Positions 15,084 to 23,304 of a stretch of 32,534 nucleotides of DNA are shown here, piece by piece. This DNA is from Geothermovivens sp964644845 (GTDB lineage: Bacteria; Zhuqueibacterota; Zhuqueibacteria; Oleimicrobiales; Geothermoviventaceae). The stretch covers positions 1 through 32,534 of the forward strand of contig CAZXXS010000032.1 of NCBI GenBank assembly GCA_964644845.1, read 5' to 3'. Under the pieces are notes generated by a model. The model made no database searches. It had not been told where the DNA came from and saw only the letters and a program-made list of their open reading frames with translations. The translations under genes and the position numbers were made by a program. Each line of letters begins with the position of its first letter. Position 1 is the first letter of the stretch.

Positions 15084-15765
15084 CAAACCCTTGGCCGTCG
15101 TCCTGCTCAGCGGTGGCATGGACAGCTGCGTGACAGCAGCGGTAGCCGCGCAGCGCTACGAGCTTGCTGTGCTGCACTTCAACTACGGTCAGCGCACCGA
15201 AGAGCGCGAAAAACGTGCATTTCGTGAACAGGCGGCTTTCTTTCGGGCCAGCGCAACGCTGGAGGTGGATCTGCCCCACCTTAGCGCGATTGGTGGATCC
15301 AGCCTTACCGACCGGTCACGGCAGGTGGAGAGGTTCGACCAGGTAGGGCACGGGATCCCGTCGACGTACGTGCCGTTTCGCAACGGTCAGTTTCTGGCTG
15401 TAGCAGCAGCCTGGGCGGAAGTGCTGGGAGCTGAGGCTATTTTCATCGGCGCGGTGGAACCCGATGCGCCAGGCTACCCGGACTGTCGACCGGCTTTCTA
15501 CGCGGCGTTTCAGCGCGCCGTCGACCTGGGCACACGCCCGGAAACGAAGATCAAAATCGAGACCCCAGTGATTCACAAGACGAAAGAAGCGATCGTGAGA
15601 CTGGGGCTTGAGCTGGGGGCCCCCTTTCAGCTTACCTGGAGTTGCTACCAGATGAACGACGTAGCCTGTGGTGTTTGCGACAGCTGCCACCGACGCCTGC
15701 AGGCTTTCAGAGCTGTCGGTATGCCCGACCCGATCCCGTACGCGATCTCCTCAACGGACCCGTAG
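15076..15765 (+). CDS. queC: 7-cyano-7-deazaguanine synthase (QueC)
   Basis: QueC converts 7-carboxy-7-deazaguanine to preQ0 with ATP and ammonia, so it supplies the substrate of QueF. It is 229 residues from the GTG at 15076, which has GGGTGGGG upstream and overlaps the queF stop by 8 bases; a longer open frame begins inside queF and is not used. The PP-loop LSGGMDS (11-17) binds ATP. Four cysteines (190, 198, 201, 204; CYQMNDVACGVCDSC) form the usual zinc site. queD and queE, needed for the earlier steps, are not in the window. Confidence 0.95.
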   Translation: MADKPLAVVLLSGGMDSCVTAAVAAQRYELAVLHFNYGQRTEEREKRAFREQAAFFRASATLEVDLPHLSAIGGSSLTDRSRQVERFDQVGHGIPSTYVPFRNGQFLAVAAAWAEVLGAEAIFIGAVEPDAPGYPDCRPAFYAAFQRAVDLGTRPETKIKIETPVIHKTKEAIVRLGLELGAPFQLTWSCYQMNDVACGVCDSCHRRLQAFRAVGMPDPIPYAISSTDP

Positions 15766-15782
15766 CCGCGCCCAGCGGTTTT
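15766..15782 (+). terminator. Weak terminator-like hairpin after queC
   Basis: Directly after the queC stop, CCGC (15766-15769) pairs with GCGG (15775-15778) and TTTT follows. The stem is only 4 bp. Confidence 0.3.
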
Positions 15783-15798
15783 CCCTCGGGAGAAGCCG

Positions 15799-15840
15799 AA
15801 AAAAAACGGGCCGTCCGGCTCGTGAACGCCGACGACCCGT
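15799..15840 (-). terminator. Intrinsic terminator for the Yip1 gene
   Basis: On the minus strand ACGGG-T-CGTC (15840-15831 side) pairs with GACG-G-CCCGT with one mismatch, and eight T follow (eight A at 15799-15806 on plus). It lies 26 bases past the stop of the minus-strand gene. Confidence 0.75.
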
Positions 15841-15865
15841 CTGGTTCGTTTCCGTCGGTTTTGGG

Positions 15866-16387
15866 CTACGGTCTCACGAACAGAGCCATGAACAACCACA
15901 ACACAATCACTTGGGCGAGCCAGCCGATCAGACAAACAATCACGGCACGTCCCGTGCTGCGGTAGTCGAGAGCTTGTCTCACGGCAATGATCATGGCCAC
16001 CAGCATCCAGAGTCCGGCCAGGAAAAAGAAAAACTGCCGAAACAGCGGGATGATGCCGAAAATGCGAATCACTCCCGGTGCACTTGAGAAACCAATCGTG
16101 CGCAGAAGTTGGCCGACATCCGCTTCTGTCTGGGGCTCGGGGAGAACTCGCGTGCCGATCAGGTAAGTGAGGTAAGCCCACACGAACCACCCGACCAGCG
16201 CACCAAGGGTGCCCCAAATGAGGCCTCCAATTCCGGCGTCGCCCAGAGAGGCGATTCCAGCAGCGAGGCTCGAGAGGATGACCACCAGCATCGCCTGGCT
16301 GGTGGCTGTGGTGTCGGCTTCGACTTCCTCGTAAAGATTGACCTCCAGCTTCGAGGCACGAATCATTCTCTGCCAGAGAGAGTTCAT
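15866..16387 (-). CDS. Yip1-family integral membrane protein
   Basis: This 173-residue membrane protein begins MNSLWQRMIRASKLE and has four or five hydrophobic segments (about 33-48, 55-76, 107-135, 148-171), as in bacterial YIP1-domain proteins. The family's bacterial function is not established; I infer only inner-membrane location. The ATG at 16387 has GGAGGG a few bases upstream. It has its own terminator, and 272 bases separate it from the next gene on the same strand. That gap contains a CCGCC/GGCGG hairpin (16430-16443) and nothing else I recognise. Confidence 0.75.
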   Translation of the reverse strand: MNSLWQRMIRASKLEVNLYEEVEADTTATSQAMLVVILSSLAAGIASLGDAGIGGLIWGTLGALVGWFVWAYLTYLIGTRVLPEPQTEADVGQLLRTIGFSSAPGVIRIFGIIPLFRQFFFFLAGLWMLVAMIIAVRQALDYRSTGRAVIVCLIGWLAQVIVLWLFMALFVRP

Positions 16388-16659
16388 TGGTCCCTCCTTC
16401 GGTTAGTTCTACGGCCTTCCTTCCACAAACCGCCGTCGGGCGGAGCTGTAGCCAAACAAATGCGTGAATCGGTCACGAAAACCTGCGGCAACAACGCTGT
16501 GAATCAACACCACCGAAGTTTGCACTTTCGGGGCCACCGGAGCGCAACCGGTTGTGGGCCGCCCCGGCTTCCGACGCGTCCAAGTTTGTTCCTGCTCTTT
16601 GCAAATGGCTTGGACTTCGGCCCAGCGGACAAACGTCTGGTAAGCTCCGGGTCGCATCT

Positions 16660-18591
16660 TCAGGCCCGGCGGAGACGTGCCACTTTGTCCGCGAGCTTCT
16701 TGAGATCCTCGATATTTTTCTTCTCCAGTGCGCCCCTGAAGACGCCTTCTTTGTGTTCCCCTTCGCCTTTCTTCTTGACTACGTGGTCCCGCACTGCTTC
16801 GAGACCGGGGATGACCACGGTGCTCAGTATCTTGTAGTAGGCGTTTGGTCCCTGCCGTTTGGCCCTGAGCAAGCTCTCGAAGTAAGGGAGCACCAGCGTG
16901 TGACGGTCCACGTAGGGACGGAGCTGATCGAGCAAGGTCTGATTTTGCGTTTGCGCCGTGAGCTCAACGTAGGCGTTCTGCAACGCATCCACAGCGGCCT
17001 TCAGCTCAAGAAACCCCTCGGCTGTGGGGTTTTCACAGAACCTGACCCTCAAGTCGTAGACGCGCTGGTGAAGCTCATTGGTGAAGCGGGCAACCAGAGA
17101 ACCAAGTTTTGGGTTGCTTCTGTCGAAACGGGCGCAGGCCATCTCGAAGGACCGTTCCGGGTTGTAAGCCTCTGGATTCCAGAGGTAATCCGCCATCGTT
17201 GCCAGAGGGATCTTGTAGATTTCGCTCGGACCGTACGTGTTGCCCACGAATCGCCCCTCGGTGAAAGTGTGCAGACGGCGCCAGGCCGTCGAGTCGATGT
17301 CCTTCACGGTGCCGAGGTAGGCATTACAGCGAAACACGTTGGACCAGCCAGGCGGGATTTTTAGCGTGTTGTCCCAGTACACGAGAGGGTGACCGTTCAC
17401 CAGGCGTTGGTATGCCCGGATGTCTTCGGCGTGTTGTTCCAGCGTGGTTACTTTCTTGCCTGTCCACACAACGCTCACGCTGGAGTCGATGCCGCGACCG
17501 AAGTCGAGCAGGTAGTGTTTTTGATCCTCGTCGCGTGGCATGAAGTAGACCGGCGGGCACACCCAGAGATTCACGCCTGGGAAATCCCGTCGGAGGTAAG
17601 CCAGAAGATCATTCACCAGGGCCACGTTGGCGTTCGCGAGAGTTCGAAACGTGCGTTTGTCCTGCGGCGAAAGTTTGGCAAAATCGTCGAACTGCAGCAT
17701 GACTTCGCGTGAACCGGCCCGCAGGCTTCTCCCGAAGAGATCTGCGACCTGGCGAATCTCGTGCGGCCACGAGATGACAATGGTGTTGCCGTAGTAGACG
17801 TTGATTTCCGGGATGATTCGGTGGGTTCCGTTCCGTCTGGCTCTGGTCAGGAGGGTATCCAGGAAGGCCAGGTACTCGGGCGAGGGGTTCTTGAAGTCCG
17901 CCAGATGGGTGTAGCAGGGACTGAAGGCGTTGAACTTGAAACGCGGGGCCCAATCGGCCATTCGGATGGCGTCTTTCATGGCCCACATGCTGCCTTCAAA
18001 AGCCTGCGACTTGAATGCGCGAAGGGCGTAAGTGGGCCAGTCGTCCACTTTTGCTTTGCGAAACGCGAGGCCGCCAGAGGTCTTCAACAGAAGCTGGCCC
18101 AGGGACTCGGCGCCGTAGTAAGCCCCGTGATCGTCTGCTCCCACCACATCGACCACCCAAACAGCTCGCTTCTTCCGAAAGCGCAGGGAGTAACCTTCGG
18201 GGTGGTTCCAAGCGACGGACTTTTTGAGGCCGTGTTTCTTGACAAACGCTGACCTCGCTTTGCCTTTTGGCAAGCTGAAAAGTCGAATCCGGACCACCGG
18301 CGTTGAGTCGATCTCGCTGGTTGCGCTGAGGCCGGCAATCCACTGACGGAGGTCCCGTGCCGCGGTTTTCAGAGCCGGGTGACCTTCCTTCGGGTAGATC
18401 TCGATCGCGTACGCTGGACGCCTGCTGTCTTCTGGGATCAGCGAAACCAGCGACTCGTAGTAGACTACTTGCTTGGGCGTGGGCAAGATTTGCTGTTCAA
18501 CGGGGATCGTGATGGGTTTCGGTCCGCAGCCGAGAACGGCTGCGGTCACTCCCAGGAGGAGTCCGAAAACCCAATCAGTACTTCTCCTCAT
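16660..18591 (-). CDS. GH84-like beta-N-acetylglucosaminidase lipoprotein
   Basis: This is an envelope glycosidase of about 643 residues. From the ATG at 18591 (GGAGGA just upstream) it has a short signal peptide with lipobox VLGC (Cys22), so it should be lipid-anchored. An N-terminal GH20b/NAGidase-type domain (HGAYYGAESLGQLLL) is followed by a TIM-barrel region. There QFDDF (D302-D303) fits the Asp pair of GH84 catalysis, and the later YWDN (about 405-408) is another family motif. The C-terminal 200 residues look helical. Likely substrates are N-acetylhexosamine-containing glycans, but none can be named. A longer open frame to 18735 would spoil the signal peptide. It lies 118 bases after msrC and may be co-transcribed. 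Confidence 0.78.
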   Translation of the reverse strand: MRRSTDWVFGLLLGVTAAVLGCGPKPITIPVEQQILPTPKQVVYYESLVSLIPEDSRRPAYAIEIYPKEGHPALKTAARDLRQWIAGLSATSEIDSTPVVRIRLFSLPKGKARSAFVKKHGLKKSVAWNHPEGYSLRFRKKRAVWVVDVVGADDHGAYYGAESLGQLLLKTSGGLAFRKAKVDDWPTYALRAFKSQAFEGSMWAMKDAIRMADWAPRFKFNAFSPCYTHLADFKNPSPEYLAFLDTLLTRARRNGTHRIIPEINVYYGNTIVISWPHEIRQVADLFGRSLRAGSREVMLQFDDFAKLSPQDKRTFRTLANANVALVNDLLAYLRRDFPGVNLWVCPPVYFMPRDEDQKHYLLDFGRGIDSSVSVVWTGKKVTTLEQHAEDIRAYQRLVNGHPLVYWDNTLKIPPGWSNVFRCNAYLGTVKDIDSTAWRRLHTFTEGRFVGNTYGPSEIYKIPLATMADYLWNPEAYNPERSFEMACARFDRSNPKLGSLVARFTNELHQRVYDLRVRFCENPTAEGFLELKAAVDALQNAYVELTAQTQNQTLLDQLRPYVDRHTLVLPYFESLLRAKRQGPNAYYKILSTVVIPGLEAVRDHVVKKKGEGEHKEGVFRGALEKKNIEDLKKLADKVARLRRA

Positions 18592-18709
18592 GGTTCCTCC
18601 TTCGTAGGCGAGTGAGTGTGGTTCAACGTTCGGAAAGTGCGGCCGACCGAAGACGGGGCATTTGCAACTCCTGCCCGTTCGGCCAACAGCACTTGCCTGG
18701 AGGCACTGG

Positions 18710-19204
18710 TCAGTCGTTGTTCCAAATGGGCGCAAGAACCACGGCGAGTTCGTTCAGCCAATGCGCATCTTCTGTGTCGAACGCCGCAAACCTGTCGCTG
18801 TCGATGTCGAGCACGCCGCGGATCTTACCGGATTTGTCCCTCAGCGGAACCACGATCTCGGATCTCGACTCCGGGTCACAGGCGATGTAGCCTGGAAACT
18901 CATGTACGTTCGGCACAACAACCGGTTCCTCGCGCAACACTGCTGCCCAGCACACACCGTGCGGCCGTTCCAGGTACACGCAGGCCGGGTTTCCCTGAAA
19001 CGGGCCGAGCACGAGGCGATCCCCTCGCAACACGTAGAACCCCACCCAGAAAAAGTGGAACCGCTGACGAAGCAACGCGGCCACGTTGGCAAGGTTGGCC
19101 ACCAGATCGTCGACGTCCCGAGTAAGATGCGCAACCTCTCGAAGGACAGTCGCGTACTGTTCCCGCTTAGTCTGGGCCAAGCTGGTTCCTACAAGAAGCT
19201 TCAC
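18710..19204 (-). CDS. msrC: Free methionine-(R)-sulfoxide reductase (GAF-domain MsrC)
   Basis: This 164-residue single GAF-domain enzyme reduces free methionine-R-sulfoxide in the cytoplasm. The diagnostic features are LGPFQGNPACVYL and the cysteines C75, C85 and C109, with spacing 10 and 24. That is the same spacing as the three catalytic cysteines of E. coli MsrC (YebR). The SRSEIVVPL and GVLDIDSDRFAAFD segments are also typical. The GTG start overlaps the ktrA stop by 4 bases, so it is translationally coupled to the potassium-uptake regulator, which is an unusual pairing. Confidence 0.92.
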   Translation of the reverse strand: MKLLVGTSLAQTKREQYATVLREVAHLTRDVDDLVANLANVAALLRQRFHFFWVGFYVLRGDRLVLGPFQGNPACVYLERPHGVCWAAVLREEPVVVPNVHEFPGYIACDPESRSEIVVPLRDKSGKIRGVLDIDSDRFAAFDTEDAHWLNELAVVLAPIWNND

Positions 19205-19857
19205 TTGAGCGACTCGAGCCGCTTCAGGTCTTCGTCCTTCCCCATGACCACCAGCACGTCGCTGTCTTTGATGACGTGGTCGCCGGTTGGGATCACTACT
19301 ACGTTCTCAGGCACCAGTTCTTTAATCATCAGCACCTGCACGCGGTACTTCCTGCGCAGATCCAGCTCGGCCAGGGTTTTGCCCAAAAAGCTGCTCGGCG
19401 GAGCCATCTCGATAATGCTGACATCCGAGGTCAGTGGAATGTAATCCAGAACGTTCACGTTGTCAAGGCTGTGAGCGAGCCGGTAAGCCATGTCCTTCTC
19501 GGGAAAGAGCACCGTGGTGGCTCCGATCAGATCGAGGATCTTGCCGTGATCCTCAGTGATGGCCTTCGCGATGATCTCATCCACTCCGAGCTGGCGCAGG
19601 TACAGCGTGACCAGGATGCTGGCGTCAATCCGGTCGCCCAGGCTGACCACAACCCCGTCGAAGTCCCCCAGACCCAGTCGTTCAAGGGTCTCCTTGTCTG
19701 TAGCGTCCGCGATCACTGCTTTCTGGACGAAATCCTTGACGCGGTTGATTTTCACCTCGTCGTTGTCGATGGCCAGAACGTAGAAGCCTCGCTCGGCCAT
19801 GAACTTGCACAGGTAGTAGCCGAAACTGCTCATCCCAATGACTGCAAAATGGCGCAT
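19201..19857 (-). CDS. ktrA: KtrA/TrkA-type potassium channel regulatory subunit
   Basis: This 218-residue cytoplasmic regulatory ring subunit works with the membrane subunit encoded just upstream. It has an RCK_N Rossmann domain (about 1-125, with D30 in LAIDNDE at the end of beta-2) and an RCK_C domain (about 135-218). The nucleotide loop reads GMSSFG where the family usually has GxGxxG, so the second glycine is replaced by Ser. The single-RCK length is that of KtrA rather than the doubled TrkA. The ATG at 19857 has AGGAGG upstream, and only 15 bases separate it from ktrB. Confidence 0.9.
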   Translation of the reverse strand: MRHFAVIGMSSFGYYLCKFMAERGFYVLAIDNDEVKINRVKDFVQKAVIADATDKETLERLGLGDFDGVVVSLGDRIDASILVTLYLRQLGVDEIIAKAITEDHGKILDLIGATTVLFPEKDMAYRLAHSLDNVNVLDYIPLTSDVSIIEMAPPSSFLGKTLAELDLRRKYRVQVLMIKELVPENVVVIPTGDHVIKDSDVLVVMGKDEDLKRLESLK

Positions 19858-19872
19858 TGCGCCCTCCTGAGA

Positions 19873-21225
19873 TTAGCCAACCAGGTAATGTTCCTCTGGG
19901 TACCGGAAAGGCTCCGGTTCGCCGGTTCCGATGATCAGGGCTGCGGTTACAGGACCTAACCTGCCCACAAACATGGTTAGCGTGATGAGTAACTTGCCTG
20001 CAACCGTGAGCGTGGAGGTTACGCCCGTTGAGAGGCCGACTGTTCCGAATGCCGAGACCGCTTCGAACAGGTACCGGACAAAATCGCCGGAGGAAACGCC
20101 TCTGCCTGGGGATTCAAAGGTGAGCAGAAGGAACGTAACACCGAGAACCAGGCCTGCCGCGAAGAAGAACACGATCAACGCTTTGGAAACGATCGCTCGC
20201 CGAACTCTGCGCTGCATGAGGACGACGTCGGGGTGATTCCGGTAGTGCGCGCTCACCACTGCTGTGATGGTAGCGAACGTGGTTGTTTTGATGCCCCCTC
20301 CGCACGATCCTGGCGACGCTCCAATGAACATGAGCACAATCAGAACCAGCAGGGATGCGTTGGTGAGACTCGCGATGTCCACCGTGTTGAAGCCGGCTGT
20401 CCTTGCCGTTACGCTTTGAAAGAACGGAACAAGGAACACCTCCGTCACCGATTTGCCCGCAAGGGTGTTGCCCACCTCAGCGGTAAACAGGAGGATGGCA
20501 CCAACGAAAATGAGCCAGAAGGTCGTGCGCAGCACAAGCCGCGTGTGGAAACTGAGCCGCTTGACCTCGGGACGAAGGGCGTAACCAGCCAGGTCGTAGA
20601 CGACCAGAAAGCCGAGCCCACCCGTCACGATGAGTGTCATGACGACCAGGTTGACGAACGGATCAGCTGCGTAGTGGATCAAGCTGTCCGAGAAAAGCGA
20701 GAACCCGGCGTTACAGAAGGCACTGATCGCGTGGAACGTACCCAACCAGATCGCCTGTTTGAGCGGAAAGCGTTGGGCGAAATGCGAAGCAAGCAGCAGT
20801 GTACCCAGCCCCTCGGCGAGCACGGTGAAAAACAGTACGGCTCGTAGCACATCCCGAATGCTGCTGAAGGGGCCGGTCAGGGTCTCTTCGATCAATTCCC
20901 GCCCGCGAATGGACACGCGACCGCCGATGAAGTAGGCAAACATCGTGGTTAGCGTCATGATGCCCAGCCCACCGACTTGCAACAGCACCAAAACAACGAC
21001 CTGGCCAAAAGTGCTGAGGCGTGTGGCGGTGTCCACCACAATCAGGCCCGTCACGCACGTCGCCGACGTGGCAGTGAAAAGAGCGTCAACCCACCGGAGA
21101 GGTTCGCTTGTGCTCGCCTGCGGCAGGTGCAGGAGCCCCGTGCCCACGGCGATGGCCGTGGCAAATGATGCCGCCAGCAGGCGCGCTGCTGTGATCGAAC
21201 TTGGTGCTACTTTCCTCGGTGCCAA
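19873..21225 (-). CDS. ktrB: KtrB/TrkH-family potassium uptake membrane subunit
   Basis: This 450-residue superfamily K+ transporter has four M-P-M repeats. The four pore loops are visible as ATSATCVTGL, ISAFCNAGFS, TARTAGFNT and SAFGTVGLSTG, each with the filter glycine. The length matches KtrB. The start appears to be TTG at 21225 with only a weak GGGA upstream; no better in-frame start exists before the first membrane segment. The 284 bases upstream (21226-21509) are AT-rich around 21340-21400, a likely promoter zone, but no pair of boxes is convincing. ktrA and msrC follow in the same transcript. Confidence 0.9.
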   Translation of the reverse strand: MAPRKVAPSSITAARLLAASFATAIAVGTGLLHLPQASTSEPLRWVDALFTATSATCVTGLIVVDTATRLSTFGQVVVLVLLQVGGLGIMTLTTMFAYFIGGRVSIRGRELIEETLTGPFSSIRDVLRAVLFFTVLAEGLGTLLLASHFAQRFPLKQAIWLGTFHAISAFCNAGFSLFSDSLIHYAADPFVNLVVMTLIVTGGLGFLVVYDLAGYALRPEVKRLSFHTRLVLRTTFWLIFVGAILLFTAEVGNTLAGKSVTEVFLVPFFQSVTARTAGFNTVDIASLTNASLLVLIVLMFIGASPGSCGGGIKTTTFATITAVVSAHYRNHPDVVLMQRRVRRAIVSKALIVFFFAAGLVLGVTFLLLTFESPGRGVSSGDFVRYLFEAVSAFGTVGLSTGVTSTLTVAGKLLITLTMFVGRLGPVTAALIIGTGEPEPFRYPEEHYLVG

Positions 21226-21509
21226 GTGCCAGTTCCCACGCTTGAGGGCCCCGTGTAACCTCAGAACACGGATTCCACTCTCCTGATTTCAGACAGACGC
21301 CCTCGGTCTCGCCTGACGTGAGTGCCGAAAGCGGGATAAAGTTACAAAATTGCCCTGTACAAAACCACAAACTTTTGTATTTTCGTGCGTGGAACAGGAC
21401 GCGGTCCATTTCTTCCGTCCTGGCTGCTGTTTGGCCCGTCGGCGGGTGGAGGCTGGCTGTTCAGAAACAGCGACAGCGCCTACCGGGGAAACGGAGAAGA
21501 GCTCGCCCA

Positions 21510-22721
21510 TCAGTTTTTGAAGTGTTGGTTGCTCAGGGCTGCCATTTCGTCGATGATTTGCGTGCGTTCGGTGTCCGTCAGGTATTTCGGGTTCATCAAC
21601 AGCCCGTAGTTGAAAAGAACAACGCCGTCGACGTTCTCGTCCAGCCAGGCTTTGAACGTGGCCACCACATCCTCCGGTTTCCCAGAGTACCACCGTGCGC
21701 CACCATCTTCGGATCTTCTTCTGACCGGGGCGGAATAAACGGTGGGGAAAAGCATGCAGTTGGGACTGATGACGGCCTTCGTGCGGGCAGCAAGCTGGTG
21801 AATGTAGGAAGGTGAAACTTCGTAGGAAGTTGGGATGAGGAAATCCAGGTAACGGCTGAACCAGGGCCAATCCTGGTACACGGCTTCGATGGCAGTCGTG
21901 TAGTCCGTGAACACGTAAGCCGAGATGAGTTTGCCACGTTTGTGCGCAAAATCGGCGAATTCCTTTACCGCATTGGTTACGTTGTCGCACATTTGCGTTA
22001 CCCAGTACCGATTCTTGATGACGTCGTTCGCCGGTAGGGTGTAGCCGTAGTTTTCCTTGAACAGGGCTCTACAACGATCGCAGTAGCAGTACTGACGCGC
22101 GTCCACTTCTTCCGGGTAACGGATGTAGTCCAGGTGAATGCCGTCGACGTTGTACCTGTCAATGACTTCCTGCATCATGTCCTCCAGGTACTTGATGTAA
22201 CCTTTGGCCGTCGGGCAGACCCAGTATTTACTGTACTTTGGATCGACCGTGCTCCACGTAGGCTGCTCAACGTTCGACTTCCCATCTCGGTTGACAATCA
22301 GGTACTCAGGGTGCTGTTTGATGATCGGGACGGGGTCTTTTGCATTTTCAGCGAAGATGCAAAACCAGGCGTGGATCGCCATGTTTTCTCTGCGAGCTGC
22401 CTGGCACAGAGCTCCGTAGGCGTCAAAATTGCCAACGTGTTTGGCCACGCGAAACTTCTTGCTTGGGTACTGCACGTTACCGTCGGTCGACTTGGTCAGA
22501 ACGAATATTTTGTTGATTTTCAACTTTTTACAGAGGCCGATGAACTGCTGGATCTCTTCCGGAGACTGGAAACGTGGAACGACGTAAATGCCGTTTCCTT
22601 TTGCCAGTTTGGCCTTGCCGTTTGCGGCGGCAACCGTGGATTCAGACTGCTGGCAAGACAGCACTAACAGGATTGCTGCAAACAAGACGGCGCCCAGTGC
22701 AGAGACCTTAACGAATCTCAT
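21510..22721 (-). CDS. GHL10-like (family-10-like) glycoside hydrolase lipoprotein
   Basis: This 403-residue putative glycosidase has a TIM-barrel fold. The N-terminus from the ATG at 22721 (GGAGGA 9 bases upstream) is a lipoprotein signal ending LVLSC (Cys23). The motif DGIHLDYIRYPEE, with its strand-end Asp, is typical of the GHL10/DUF4015-type hydrolase-like families. LISAYVFTDYT and the C-terminal DGVVLFNYGLL are further barrel segments. A Cys cluster (CYCDRC) directly after the active-site loop could bind metal. The substrate is unknown; relatives are suspected to act on glycans or peptidoglycan. The open frame extends to 22811 without a ribosome site. Confidence 0.75.
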   Translation of the reverse strand: MRFVKVSALGAVLFAAILLVLSCQQSESTVAAANGKAKLAKGNGIYVVPRFQSPEEIQQFIGLCKKLKINKIFVLTKSTDGNVQYPSKKFRVAKHVGNFDAYGALCQAARRENMAIHAWFCIFAENAKDPVPIIKQHPEYLIVNRDGKSNVEQPTWSTVDPKYSKYWVCPTAKGYIKYLEDMMQEVIDRYNVDGIHLDYIRYPEEVDARQYCYCDRCRALFKENYGYTLPANDVIKNRYWVTQMCDNVTNAVKEFADFAHKRGKLISAYVFTDYTTAIEAVYQDWPWFSRYLDFLIPTSYEVSPSYIHQLAARTKAVISPNCMLFPTVYSAPVRRRSEDGGARWYSGKPEDVVATFKAWLDENVDGVVLFNYGLLMNPKYLTDTERTQIIDEMAALSNQHFKN

Positions 22722-23304
22722 TTTTCTTTTTCCTCCTCGCATTTTGGCTCCTCGCGTTTCGCTCTTTGGGTTCTCGGTTTTCAGTGAACCTGGCCAAATG
22801 ACAGTTCGCAATTCGGGATGTTTTGGAGTGGCTACCGAATCGGGACCATTCGGCAGTGCGTGGCTTGATCAAGTTTCGGCGTGGGGTGTCCGTGTACCAT
22901 CCCGGTCTTTGTTACGTTTTCGTTTCAGTTTTAGCCTGTTGTTTTTATCTCGAGGACCAGGTCTGAGTTCCTTCGCCGGCGACACTTTTGCGGTACCGGG
23001 ACGGATCCGCAAGCAAGGTTCTTTTCTCTTTCTTCGTTTTTGCCCGGACTTGTGTTCGGATCTTGCGTGAAGAACCAGGGATGAACTGGGCTGGCCGGGC
23101 GATCCGAGTAGAAATTTGGGGAGAGACTTGCAGCTTTCGGTGTGCCCGGTTGACGGGTAGCTTGTGAAAGTTCTAGCGGAGCGACCTGGAAAGTCGCAAG
23201 GGCACCGTTCCGATTACTGTTTCGACCTGCAGCGTGGTCGTTCAGTGGTAACTTGCTGGCTGTCGGATCTGTGAAAGGAGTCAAAAGGAAAGGGGCAACT
23301 TCTG
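22722..23304. other. Divergent intergenic region, no gene seen
   Basis: These 583 bases separate the minus-strand GHL10 gene and the plus-strand MbfA-like gene, so they must hold both promoters. I see a 10-base palindrome CTTGATCAAG (22864-22873) that could be an operator, a T-rich stretch around 22910-22950 and a TTGACG (23150-23155) without a good -10 box at normal spacing. The plus-strand frame 22588-23070 is not credible as a protein. Confidence 0.5.

Noticed and set aside
22742..22811. Derivative of the NPKSE-type dispersed repeat ahead of the GHL10 gene
   Set aside because: Only one degenerate unit (ENPKSETR when translated) is present, with no tandem copies, so it is not a supported repeat array.
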